DNA of 64,000 bases, taken from assembly GCA_963682025.1 (NCBI GenBank), contig OY821519.1:159023457-159087456 (forward strand). Reading direction: 5' to 3'. This document shows, piece after piece, positions 44,084 to 54,750 of this stretch; within the stretch, counting starts at the first letter, position 1; every line of letters begins with the position of its first letter. The notes under the pieces are model-generated. The model did no database searches, was not told the DNA's origin, and saw only the letters and a list, made by a program, of their open reading frames with translations. The translations under genes were made by a program, and so were the position numbers. Source of the stretch: Cordilura impudica. Its lineage: Eukaryota > Arthropoda > Insecta > Diptera > Scathophagidae.

Positions 44084-45122
44084 TAATTGCAAATACTTAA
44101 AAATGCACTAAAAATATATCCTCTTATATCACGTTCATATACAATAAATAGAATATGCCTAATCACAGCAATTAAATTAAATTTGTTTGTAGTGTATTTT
44201 TGATGAAGCTACGAAAAAGATAAATAATATTAAATATAGGAACATATGTATGTATTGACATGCGTTTTTTTTAATACCTGATCTACAATATTAATTTAAA
44301 TCTTCCTCATCAAATACGCCTTCGGCCGATTTTATGTTGTAAACACAACTGTTTTCTTCGACAAAAAATAATTAATTTCTCTACAAGCTGCCGACTCCAT
44401 ATAAATGTCATTTTCTTAAAAATCAAATAAAATGTTTTCCTTTAAAATTATTTTTAAATTGTCCACAATTTTTCACAACGAAGCAAAGAATGAAAAGATA
44501 TGTCAAATAATAAGCTGCAGCTAACTTCGTGTTTATAATTACGAATTGCACAACAAAACGAATTGCCGAGTACAAGCAACTCCGTACCAAATACCACTCT
44601 CCTTTCCCCTCTCCTACAAACTCAAGAATTGCGCAACAAAAATTGCCTTGTGTGAACTTCGACTTACTTTTTAGCTTACGTCTTTTGAATCAACAATGCA
44701 TTCATCAAAACAACTTATGTGCACATAGTTTGTTTACATATTCCGATCTTCCATTTATCATTATAACTGTATCACTTAACTTGACTTAAGCTGTATAAAT
44801 GTTCACCTTAAAAACAAAAAAAAAGTTTTTTCTAACAGCTTATGTTTACATGAGTTTTTTTAATGAAATATTATTTTTGTATACAGTTATCTTAAGTGAA
44901 TGTAAGTTCTTACGACGAAATGTCATTCGTCGAAATAAACAAAAAACAAATATTTCAGAGCAGCTTATGTAGACATAAGCTATTCTAATGAAGCGACGCT
45001 AAAAACTAACGGTACTGTATGTTTACTTAAGTGTTGTTTGTTCTGCGAATTATTGCGTCAGCTTGCACGTAAGCGGCTTTCGTAAAATAATTGTTGTGCA
45101 CGTTGCATCGTAGGAAGATAAA
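44084..45122. other. 3' end of Harbinger, then 5' flank of outer transposon gene
   Basis: 44084-44663 is non-coding Harbinger sequence ending in its TIR. 44667-45122 is outer-transposon sequence with CTTAAG/ACTTAA motifs at about 44777-44790, 44890 and 45025 and no clear gene. The transposase start codon is not obvious upstream of 45123. Confidence 0.5.
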
Positions 45123-46344
45123 GTGGAATTTTCTGAAGAAGAATTATACGGAGTTGACAGCGATAATTCTGTTTTAGATCCGAATATTAATTTTAACGAA
45201 TTAGATGCAAGCAATACAGATTCTGCGGTTGAAAATTATGATGTAAGTAATAAGTTATGGTGCAAAAGGTGATAATACAATACAAAATTTTTTAATTTAC
45301 GAAAGCAAGTTAGAAGCAGAAGCAAATACGGATCGGTCAACATCCCAAAATGTGCAGAAGAAACTACGCAAAGAAGGTAAATCTTACATTTCAAGCAGTG
45401 GCAAAATTGTGCCTTGCCGCGCGATTCAAGTGTTACAGCCTTGCCGAAATAAATGCACAGATAAAATTACACCAGAACAGCAACAACAAGTTCATGAACT
45501 ATACTGGCAGCTGGGATCGTACCAATTGCGACAAGCGTTTGCAAGGAACCGGATGAATACCTATAAATACTTTTTGGAAATAGGAGGTCAACGAGTTTTG
45601 GTGTGTCAGAAATGTTTTAAGCGGACTTTATGCGAAAGCGATCAGTTTTTTAAAACTGTAGTAAAAAAAAAATTGAAGGACATGGTGCTTTTACACATGG
45701 TGATCTACGTGGAAAACATCCAAACCTAAAAAAAAACTGCTACCTGCAAAGGAAAGAGAAGTGATTGACTTTATAAATTCTTTCCCTTCGTATGAATCGG
45801 ACTATACGCGACGTGACACATCCAGGAGATATTTGCCCGGCGATTTGTCTGTTGCTGAGCTTTACAGGTTTTATTACGAAAATCATGATCACTCTATACC
45901 AGTTACAAAATTTTGGCAGATTTTTCATACATTAAATTTTAAATTAAAAAAACCGAAACTAGACACTTGTCACAAATGTGAAAAATTTCAGTCCATAATA
46001 GCAGTTACAGAAGCAGAATTGCTTGATGCCTTTAAATCCGAGCAAGCAGCTCACCACCACCAAGCGGAACAATCTTATGAATCAAAACTAGATGATAAGC
46101 AAAAGGCAAGTGCTGATGAAAATTTAAAAGTATTTCGCTTTAATTTGCAACAATGTCTTCCTACTCCATTTTTGCGCTCGTCAGTATCGTTTTATAAAAG
46201 GCCATTGTGGACTTTCAATCTAACTGTGCATGATTGCTCAACAAATGAACCATCCATTCTGCTATATGTGGCACGAAGCTTTTGCTAAACGTGGTGGCAA
46301 AGAGGTAGCGTCATGTTTATTCCAACACTTGTGACGGTGATCAG
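45123..46344 (+). pseudogene. Transposase-like protein of the outer transposon, 5' half
   Basis: Exon 1 (45123-45241) reads FSEEELYGVDSDN and ends in a consensus donor (GTAAGT). After a short intron the reading continues RKEGKSYISSSGKIVPCR, then NKCTDKITPEQ, TYKYFLEIGGQRVLVCQKCF, SVAELYRFYYENH, LDTCHKCEKFQ and the family signature [31 protein letters not shown]. It then shifts frame to [18 protein letters not shown]. This order is that of a large family of uncharacterised insect and cnidarian proteins (the DUF7869-type LPTP family), thought to be transposase-derived. Breaks occur in the A run at about 45662-45672 and near 46262. The Cys-x2-Cys motifs suggest metal binding. Confidence 0.65.
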
Positions 46345-47590
46345 TTTTGCTCTTCACTGTAGCAAAAGAATTTCTGGTACAAGCAGAAATAAGAAAGCAG
46401 AAAAAAAAAATAATAACCTTGATCTTGAAATTATTTTCAAGTTCAAGTATGTACATGTAAACAACACCTTATATGGTAACATGTTGATGGAAAATTTTTT
46501 TTTGGTTCTATTTTTGCAAACTGATTTATGGCGCGATTTTTTTTTAGTCTCTTCGTTGTTTTATATGAATTCATGATTATTCATGTATGTATGGGTCAAC
46601 TACAGCTTGCAATCCTTCTCGTTCTCCCACTTGGTTTTCAGCTATTGGTATTAGCTTACCCCTTCATTCACTCAGTTATCCCACTACTCTCTCTCTCCGT
46701 TTAATATGAGTTGGTATTTTTTTTTTTTTCGAAAAGAGTGAGATTATGAACGAATGTCTGTATATCTATGTGTATTATGGATAACGAGATGAAATGTTAC
46801 ATAATGACATACATAGGCTATTCAATGAGTGGTTGAGCGTAGGTAATACAAAAAAAACAGGTTTTATTTTTTTTGGTTGCGCTGAGTGAGGAAAGAAAAA
46901 AATTGTTATAATGAGGTCGTTATTAAGATGACGCCAGAATTTAAATTCATTCAAGTGGAGGAGTCAAGTGTTGGCGGTAGTGCAATAAAGTCGTGCAAAA
47001 CTTGTAAATTAAACATAAAAAATACCGCGTTAAATAAAAACAAAATTGTGGAAAATAATTGAAAGTTTTACAAAAATAAATGTTAAGAAAAGAACAGAAT
47101 TATAAATAAAAAAAAATAAAAAATTAATAATTTTTGGCGGTCAAAGTGAAAAAAAAAATAAATTAATTCAAACTAAAAACAAATTACTAGTTTTACAAGA
47201 AATAACTTTGCATAGTATATGAAAAAATTTAATTACCATTTTAAATATTTCTTTTTCAAACAAAATATAATAAAACAAATATACTAACAGTTGTTGTTCG
47301 GTTTCTATTAATTATATTTTTTTAATATTTGCGTGAAAAATATTTAAACAAACACCAGCTACTCAGAATATTAAATCTATTAAATAAACAATTCATAAGA
47401 AAACTAAAAACTCAAACGTAAAAAAAAAATTACAACTATTCATAAGTTTATGTTAAATTATCGTCAATGACTATAAAATAATATCATCATTAAAATTGTT
47501 TTGTTAAATCTGCAATTAATGCTCATCTTTATTAATACGAAGAATTCATCGTAAAATTTCAATTGAATAAAAAAAAAAGAAAACTTAACT

Positions 47591-48549
47591 ATGGCCAACT
47601 TTTTCCAATGGCGAGACACAACCACGGCGTCCGGCGGCAGCAGCTTCATCGGTACAACCACAAGGCGGTAATTTTATTTATTAATCCTAAATTGTCCACT
47701 TAAAAATTTTTGTACAATATAATTATTTTTCTAAATTTAAAATTTTTATTAAATTTAAAATGTTACCAAATTAATAAATTTTTCTAATTAAACTAAAATT
47801 TTTACTACGTTAAGAACTTTTATAAATTTAAGCTAAATAGAAATAAATTTGCTATATATAAAATTTGGCTAAAATATAAAATTTTTCCTAACTATAAAAT
47901 TTTCGATTATAAAAATTTTCTCTTATTGTAAAATTAAACTAAAATAAAACATTTCGAAATGTCAATTTCCCTAAATGTAAAATTGTCTAATTATAAAGTT
48001 TAAACAAAAATTTTTCTAATGCTAAATTTAAGCCAAAATTAAATTGTGCTAAAATTCAAAATGCTAAAATTAAAATTTTTTTCTACTATTAAAAATTTTC
48101 CTAAAATTTAAAAAAAATTTTCCTAAAATTTTAAAATTTTCCTAAATTTAAAATTTCCCTAAAATCGAATTTTGCTAAACTTAAAATTTTTGCTATAGTT
48201 AAAATTTGTCCTAAAATTAAAATTGGGCTATAAATAAAAATTTTTCCTAAAATTAAAATATCCCTAAAAATTAAAATTTTGCTAAACTTAAAATTTTGCT
48301 AATGATTAAAATTTGGCTAAAAAAAAAAAAAAAAATATGTTGTTAAAATTAAAATTTTTTCTAAAAGGTAAAATTTTGCGATAATATAAAAAAAATAATA
48401 AAATAAATTTTGATAATTATAATTTAAATTTATAACCTTAAAATGAAGGTTAAATAAACTTTTTTTTTTAAACCCAATGTAGAAAACCAAACCAATCCAA
48501 ATCTTTTCATTGCAGTGGGTTACCTCCTATTAAGATGGAGTCGAGGTAA
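47591..48549 (+). CDS. Possible small two-exon gene inside the insert (36 codons)
   Basis: An ATG at 47591 opens MANFFQWRDTTTASGGSSF, ends in a GT donor at 47668, and after an 848-bp A+T-rich intron with a TTTTCATTGCAG acceptor (48504-48515) continues RGLPPIKMESR to a stop at 48547-48549. Exon composition is much richer in G+C than its surroundings. I do not recognise the protein. It may be a leader exon of a captured host gene or not a gene at all. Confidence 0.2.
47700..48480. repeat. Degenerate CTAAAATTAAAATTTT repeat tract
   Basis: Dozens of imperfect copies of (C)CTAAAATTAAAATTTTNC with variable spacing, making an almost two-letter sequence. It fills the putative intron between the two GC-rich islands. 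Confidence 0.7.
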
Positions 48550-48845
48550 CATGGTAGGGAGGGCTTAAGGGGCATAACATCCAGTCCCCAATCCCAAGGT
48601 AAGTATGGCCATCCATCCATTTAGCGTCCGTTTTTATTGACCGTTTTTTTTAAATCGCACGTGAACATCTGTAGTGCGGTTTCCCTAGGCCTGAGCAAGA
48701 CCTCACACATCCGGCGAGCTAGGCCCCACGCCAGCACGTGCGACCAGCAAAGGCTCAGGGAAACGGAAGCGGAACTTCCACCACCGCCGCACCATCACAC
48801 ACTTACAAAGCCTACAACCCTCTGCCAAACATGTAATTTTTTATA

Positions 48846-49491
48846 GTGATTGCTGTCCTGGCCAGAATAAAAATTCTTTTGTTGCAACAATGTTTGCCTT
48901 ATTCATGCAATTTACCGACACAACAGGATCAATAAGTATAATTGATAATAAGTTTTTGGTTCCTGGCCACACACATATGGAATGTGATAGTGATCATGCT
49001 TTGATTGAAAGGAAAAAAAAACATCAGTACAAATTCACCACCCTCAATTTATTAGGACTGTTGGAGTGAAAAATAAGTTTCGCGTGAGTGAAATGAATAG
49101 AAACCAATTTATTGATTTTGCGAGTGCTGCTAAGGAATTATTTTTATGGAGAAAGGTGGATGGCGATAGGCAGAAATACTGTTGGGGTGATATAAAGTGG
49201 TTACGATTTACCAAAGAATTTGGAACCGTTTTCTTTAAAACTTCCTCAGATGAAAATGAGCCTTTCAGAAAAATTAATTTAAAGAAAAGAGGCATAACCT
49301 CTATTAACAAAAATAATTTAAAACAATGCTATTTTTCACCAATTGAAATTAATCAAAAGGAGAAACAAGACTTAATTAACATGTTGCCACTTATTGACGA
49401 AATGTATAAAGATTTTTATTTGAACTTAAATACTGCAGGCATGTTGGACTTCCACCCGGATTTAACTGAAGCTGATGAGATTTTTGAATGA
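48846..49491 (+). pseudogene. Transposase-like protein of the outer transposon, 3' half
   Basis: Begins at the acceptor TTTTTTATAG with [17 protein letters not shown] and the family hallmark FLVPGHTHMECDSDHALIER. After a frame change in an A run at 49012-49021 it continues KFRVSEMNRNQFIDFA, YCWGDIKWLRF and ends EADEIFE at 49491. [10 protein letters not shown] and PGHTHMECDSDHA carry conserved acidic and His residues and are the likely RNase H-fold catalytic segments. Together with 45123-46344 it covers the usual family length. Confidence 0.7.
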
Positions 49492-49905
49492 ATATAAAAT
49501 TTCATATTCAACAATATCATATTATTATTTATTTTAGATTTTATTTATAATTTTTCGTTAAGAGCAAAAATATTGTCATGTAAGCAATAACCTTATCTAC
49601 TTTAATTTCTTTAAATAAATTTGAATAAAACGTCTTATGTTTACTTAAAACTACACAATACATACTTTTTTATTTCAATAGAAGCGCTTAAGTTACTTAA
49701 GGTCCAGTAAAACGCAAATTTCAGTATCGAAAAAGCTTTTAAGTAGAAAAGGTGTCAAATCTTCTTTATTCGCCAATAGCTTTTTAAAATTTTAACTTTT
49801 CCTTTCTAATAAACGTGTTACCAATATGTTAGTTTATAGATTATTCGCAAAAAACAATTAAAATAAAAATTGCACAAAATTGGTGATATCTCAAAACTTC
49901 AATTT
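49492..49905. other. 3' untranslated end of the outer transposon
   Basis: A+T rich, including GCGCTTAAGTTACTTAAGG at 49685-49703. This motif resembles the TIR core and may be a subterminal transposase-binding repeat. Confidence 0.45.
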
Positions 49906-49937
49906 TCGACTTAAGCTACTCTTCCATGTGACCACAG

Positions 49938-50409
49938 ATATATAACTCTATGGGTATGCGGTGCCGATTTTTTATAAAACTCATGAAGATTATGGGCTTT
50001 GACTCGCTGTAGTCTAAATTGAGACAAATATTTTTATTGAGAATACAGATAGGAGAAAGATAGAATGTTGACCAATTAAAAGAGAATTTTGGTTAAAAAT
50101 GGCTACAATTGTTTTCGTGGAAAAGAGCTCTTTTGGTATAAGAATTAACTAATGATAATGCGTTTGTCAAAAGTGGTTGAATGCCAGGATTTATATATAT
50201 GTATATAAAGATTAGAAAATCTTTTTATATGTGTTTCAAAATTTCGATTAATACAGAACCGTTAAATACTTCTTTCTAAAACTTCTAACTCATATGCCAA
50301 AGTTGGTGAAATAGTGAACCATACAGGAAAACCGTAAAGAATTGATGAACGGATGCTTATTTTATAGATTAATTATTTTGTTTTTTACTCAAATTTTTAT
50401 TAACAAGTA
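49938..50409. other. Spacer, nothing recognised
   Basis: A+T-rich flank of the outer transposon. No gene, repeat or RNA seen. Confidence 0.4.
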
Positions 50410-51160
50410 ATTTTGTGAACATACCTTTTATTCTAATTGCTTTCTTTTTAACAATATGTGCATGATCATTGAATTTAAATAATTTGTTAAATGTACTTTG
50501 AGGTACAACATAATATGGACATTTGCCTAAGCATTTCTAAAACATATTGCTTTTGATTTCAGAGGCTTAATTTTAAATTCCCAACTTTTGTAATATTCAT
50601 TAATTATAGAAAGATGTTTTTTTTACTAATTCTAAAGCAATAAATGGTGATTGTTGACTAGCATAAATAAGTGAATCATCAGCATATAAAATACTATTTG
50701 AACCATTATATATGTGTGGAAAATCATAAATTAAAATATTATATAGAAGTGGAGCTAATATTGCTCCTTGAGGTACGCCGCTGTTATGCTTATCTGAATG
50801 AGTATCATTAATATTAACAAAGAATTTCCTGTTTTCAAAATAGCTACTTAAAATTTTAATAATAAAAGGATTAAAACCAATATGAATTAATTTATAAATA
50901 ATCCCTTTATGAAAAGCTTTATCAAAAGCTTTTTCAATGTCTAAAGATATGGCTACGGTACAATTTTGATCACGGAGGTTTAAAATAACATCATTGTGAA
51001 ATTTAACTAAAGCATCAATTGCAGAATGATTTCTTTTGAATCCAAACTGATAACAGGTTATATAATCATGATTGACAGAGATATCCATCTTTTCTCTAAT
51101 AATACGTTCAAAAAATTTGCCAAAATTTGAAAGTAATGACATTGGTCTCGGTATTGAAAC
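50410..51160 (-). pseudogene. LINE reverse-transcriptase fragment (Jockey-like)
   Basis: The open part at 51142-50600 reads MSLLSNFGKFFERIIREKMD, then SLDIEKAFDKAFHKGI, SGVPQGAILAPLLYNILI and YADDSLIYASQQ (catalytic YADD). After a frame change in a T run near 50613, related sequence (NEYYKSWEFKI type) continues to about 50410 with further stops. The 5' end is lost at the boundary with the Harbinger-type element. Different from the Jockey copies at 3258 and 11299. Confidence 0.8.
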
Positions 51161-51288
51161 GAAGAAAAGTCATCGAAAACAAAAATTAAATTATTAAAGG
51201 TTTGTAGCACTGCATTATTTTACGTTATTTTTGAGATTATAAAATTTTTTTTTTAAGTTTTTTTGTATTTTAAACAAAAAGTCAAACA

Positions 51289-51728
51289 ATGGCAAGTACA
51301 GAATTTTATTTTTCAAGTTCAAGTGAAGATGATGAAATAATGAAGGTAAACATACATCGGAGGATTTTACGACAGAACGTTAATATATTGGCCATCCAAG
51401 ATTCAATGTAAGTTACGTTATTTTTATAAAATCATTTTTAAGTAAATATTTTTTTTTTAGGTTCGTGAACATATTTAGACTCAATAAAACTTATTTTCGA
51501 TACGTCCTGGAACAAATCCGTCCAAACTGATATGCAGCATGAGAGTCTGCAATTACGCCAACAATTAAACTGGCAACAACTCTGCGATTTTTTGCGCGAG
51601 GATCATATCAACTTAAGCGTTGGAAGGAAATGACTAGTTTGTCGTTTGCACAACCCACGGTTAGTAAAATTTTATGTGAAGTTTTGGGCGCGATGAATAC
51701 CACAAATTCTTTTGAAACGTCGTTCTAA
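51289..51728 (+). pseudogene. Harbinger-type transposase, N-terminal remnant
   Basis: Exon 1 (51289-51407) starts MASTEFYFSSSSEDDE and ends at a GTAAGT donor. Exon 2 starts at 51461 after a T-rich acceptor and reads MFVNIFRLNKTYFRYVLEQI, a stop, then KLATTLRFFARGSYQ, a frame typical of the region before the catalytic core, and QPTVSKILCEVL. No DDE motifs remain. Differs from the transposase at 21868. Confidence 0.65.
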
Positions 51729-51843
51729 AAACCATCGAAATTTAGGGGTTTTATGCCCTTTCGAAAACCCTTAGCAAATTCTGCATTTTTTTTTCCATTT
51801 CGGACACCAATTTTTCAAGTTGCTGCACTGTCGTTATTTTCAT
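51725..51843 (-). pseudogene. Myb/SANT-like accessory protein remnant of Harbinger-type element
   Basis: The minus strand reads MKITTVQQLEKLVSEMEKK and, after a one-base difference in an A9 run, EFAKGFRKG. The QLEKLVSEMEKNPEFAKG-type pattern is usual for the Myb-like partner of PIF/Harbinger transposases. Only the first helix region remains. Confidence 0.5.
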
Positions 51844-51975
51844 TTTTAATTTAATTTTTCGTAGTCGTTTCAACTTCGATACTAACAATGACGACGACAG
51901 AAAAAAAAACATTCCTTTGTCAACAGTGATGCCAAACTGTCGTTTTTATTTTGTTTTCAAACGACAACGCCAATG

Positions 51976-52414
51976 GGAATAGGCCCGATTATTCATCTTC
52001 GTTTTGAGTTATGTGCGCTCCTATTTATTTGACCGCAGCTGTATATCGTCGAGCGCCTTCTATTTGGTACTTTTAACTTTGAAATTCATTAATCCATTAT
52101 GAACCTATTTAACATTTTGCATTTTTGTGAGAGTTTTCTTTAATATGGGATTATCTCATAAATAGACATATGTCATGTATGTTTTTATATAAACTGAATA
52201 AAAGCTAGGTCCACAAGCTTTACTTTGATGTATGTCATGACCACTTAACCCTTTCAAAACCGGATATATTTGGTATTTTATCTACATTTTTAAGGCTTTT
52301 TGAAAAATATATTGATATTAGGTAGATTTTTCATATTTTTTTATTTTATTTATTTAATTCATATTTGTAATGCTTTTTGGAAAATATATTTCTATTTCCA
52401 AGGTAGTTAAAATT
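51976..52414. other. Spacer, nothing recognised
   Basis: A+T-rich sequence without gene or clear repeat. Confidence 0.4.
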
Positions 52415-54750
52415 TGTTGCGGTGGGATAGGCACGCAAAATTTTTCTAAGTCAATGACAAAGAAAAATTTTGCGTGGCGGAACCTTTAGGAAGAGCCGCG
52501 AAGGGTTTCCGGGAGTGCTTTGTCCACCCATGGATCGGGCGAAAAAACCAGTCCCTATGTCAATGATAAGGATCGGGCGAAACCTCCAGTCCCAAACACG
52601 TTTAACTGTTTTTTTTGGTGTTAGTATTTTTTTTTTTTAGTATTGTTTTTTTTGGTTAGTTTTTGGTTAGTTTTTTTTTTTAGTTTTTTTTTATTTTTCT
52701 GTTGGCCCTAACTGTTCAAGGAGGGGGTTCCTAACACTTGTCTGGAGCGAACCTACTCCTACCCCATGTCCTGGTTCTTATAAATTTAACTTTTGGTGGG
52801 TAAACCTGGATTATGCGGCAGAGCGACACCGCAGTTTACCCCATCATGCTCATTTTTGGGTTTAAACCTGAAAATAGAGAGAAGGAAAATTAGTGAAAAA
52901 GTGTAAAAAAAAATATTGGGACGATACGTTGCCTTGTGTTAAATACTTACCTGAAACGTTGATCCAATGATTTGGCCCAGAATGAAGGTAAATCTGCAAG
53001 GAAATAGAAAAAAAATTAAATGCATTAATGCGTTGATTTACACATATGTATGTATGTAGGTGATAATATGTGGGAGATAATAAAGCTGAAAATAGAAGAG
53101 ACAGAACATTAGTAAAATAAAAGAGGCTACAACCTTTGTTGTATCCGATATAAAATACTTACCCGGAATGTAGTCATCCTGTCCAAAGTCCAAAGAAGTG
53201 CATCGGAAAACCTGAAAAGGAAAAAAAGAGAATGTAAATACAAATGAAAAATTTATACTTACAATATGTATGTGGTGTAATTTTATCAATGACAGAAAAA
53301 TGTAGTTGCCAGTGTGTATTGAATAGCACGGCGAACTGATATTATAATTGGCAACGCGAGGAAAATGTGTAAGACCATAGGGTATTGTAGTAAATAAAAC
53401 AAAAAAAAAAAGGTAAACAAAGTTAGTAGTAAAATCGTAGCGGATAATTTGAAAAATATTAAAATAATGTAAAGTGAATGAACCTACAAGTTTTTATGCT
53501 CGCCTGGTATTGTACAGGATAGTTTGGTGTGGAAAAGGGAGGATTTGGACATGTGGGATGAAGTGAAAAGGAAGATATTTATTTTCTTTGGTTATCAAAA
53601 AGGAAGGTTCTAGATAACATGCAGAAAATATAGTGTCAAGGAAAGAAAAATTCAAAAGACGAAGAAATATAAGTTATATGGAGCCAAATTAATTTACAAA
53701 ATAAAAGATGGAGTTTTGGCGGGGATGTTAACAAAAGATAGGATGATATAGAAAATAAAAGATGGAGATTGTGGCGCTAAAGTAAGAATATATAATGTAT
53801 AAAAAAAAAGTAACGTTGAAGTATATAGTATCTGGAATAATGGAAAAAAAACTTAGAAAAAGCGAAGTCGATGCAGGGATAAATTAATAAGAGTCAGAAG
53901 TTATATGTTGACTGAAGAAGTCAAACGTATATTGTGCATAGTCAAATTTGTAAGGCGAAGTTTATTACTTGTGTATAGTCTAGTGTGAAGGCTCGGTTGT
54001 TGAGATTTAAATAATCAAGAGTGAAAATAAACAGTGAAAAAAAAAATTTAAAAGTAAGTGTAGTGGAGGTTATACCGTAAATAGTGAATATAGGAGAATA
54101 TGTCTTTGATGTTACAGACCTGGCGGTGAGCCCAAAATATTATTCGAAAGAGGGCAACGGAGAAAAATAAGAACGACAGCGAGTGGAGTAGGTGCTGAGT
54201 GTTCCGGTGTTCCCGAATCCTCCAGAGAAGTGTGGTAATCCCGTGGATAGTCAGGTACTCTGCTATTGTATTGTAATTTTTGTTACGTGTATAGTCGAAT
54301 AACCAAAAAGATCAAAAAAGTCACATAGAGCAACAACACTGCTATCAGGGTGTAAAACCAAGCTAGAACATAGTTGTGTATCAAGAGAACTATGTAAAAA
54401 TATTTGAAAACGAAATTAAGTTTGACTAATTTGTAAAAGTTCTGGATTGAAATTGCACATATATGAAAACAAATCTGTGAAAAGAATATAAAAGAGCTGA
54501 ATGTGAAGTTTACAAGTAAAATCTTTTAATGGTATAAAAATGTTAAAATAAAGTAAAAAAAAAAAATACACATATATATACATACATATATAGACTAAGA
54601 ATAAATATATAGAAAGTTTAAGTAAGGTTAAAATTATATAAAAAATAAAATAAAAACAAGTGAGGTAGTGAGTCATGTGTATTCCCATGTTAACGGCAAA
54701 AATCTGAAAAAAATAAATCTTTAATTGAAATTCTGTTAAATTGGAAAAAA
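52415..54750 (+). repeat. Possible diverged solo or partial LTR related to the large-LTR element
   Basis: Starts TGTTGCGGTGGG, the same 12 bases that open the 2.7-kb LTR at 29147. It has a similar composition: a G+C-richer head followed by purine-rich, A-tract-rich sequence with minus-strand splice donors (for example near 52945 and 53155). Beyond the head I see no long identity. The right edge meets the Helentron-like element at 54751 without a visible CTCGTAACA end. No gene. Confidence 0.35.

Larger units (their letters stand above)
21675..44663 (+). mobile_element. PIF/Harbinger element, split by nested retroelements
   Basis: The left end GTCTGGGTTCACACAAGG and right end CCTTGTGTGAACTTCGAC are inverted repeats that continue through AATTTTTGTTGCGCAA. 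TTA flanks both ends (21672-21674 and 44664-44666), the TWA duplication typical of this superfamily. Without the errantivirus it is about 2.75 kb, normal for a Harbinger. It encodes the DDE transposase at 21868-23205 plus 43445-43522. I found no accessory MADF/Myb gene in it. Confidence 0.85.
46345..48845. other. Unexplained 2.5-kb insert or intron within the transposase gene
   Basis: It separates SCLFQHL from [10 protein letters not shown], which in the family lie only a short distance apart. It begins without a clear boundary and ends TTTTTTATAG, a good splice acceptor. Inside are pyrimidine-rich and TATA-poor sequence (46590-46900), an A+T block, a GC-rich exon-like island (47591-47667), a degenerate A+T repeat (47700-48480), then a second GC-rich island (48516-48830). 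No TIR, LTR or target duplication found. Confidence 0.5.
21532..49937 (+). mobile_element. Outer TIR DNA transposon with LPTP-family transposase-like gene
   Basis: The left terminus (21533-21563) reads TGTGGCCATATGGAAGAGTA and continues GCTTAAGTCGA; the right terminus (49906-49936) is its inverted repeat with two mismatches. Both are flanked by ATAT (21528-21531 and 49938-49941), a possible 4-bp target duplication, though the flanks are A+T rich and this is uncertain. CTTAAG motifs cluster near both ends. Removing nested insertions leaves about 5.4 kb, or about 2.9 kb if the unexplained insert at 46345-48845 is also excluded. The only gene in keeping is 45123-49491. Superfamily uncertain; a Sola-like assignment is possible but not shown. 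Confidence 0.65.
51166..51975. mobile_element. Internally deleted Harbinger-type element
   Basis: Remnants of a Harbinger transposase on the plus strand and a Myb-like accessory protein on the minus strand face each other, the usual Harbinger layout, but the catalytic core between them is deleted. Imperfect inverted sequences (GTCATCGAAAACAAAAA at left; the complement of GTCGTTTGAAAACAAAA at right) mark approximate ends. I could not fix the exact ends or a target duplication. Confidence 0.55.
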
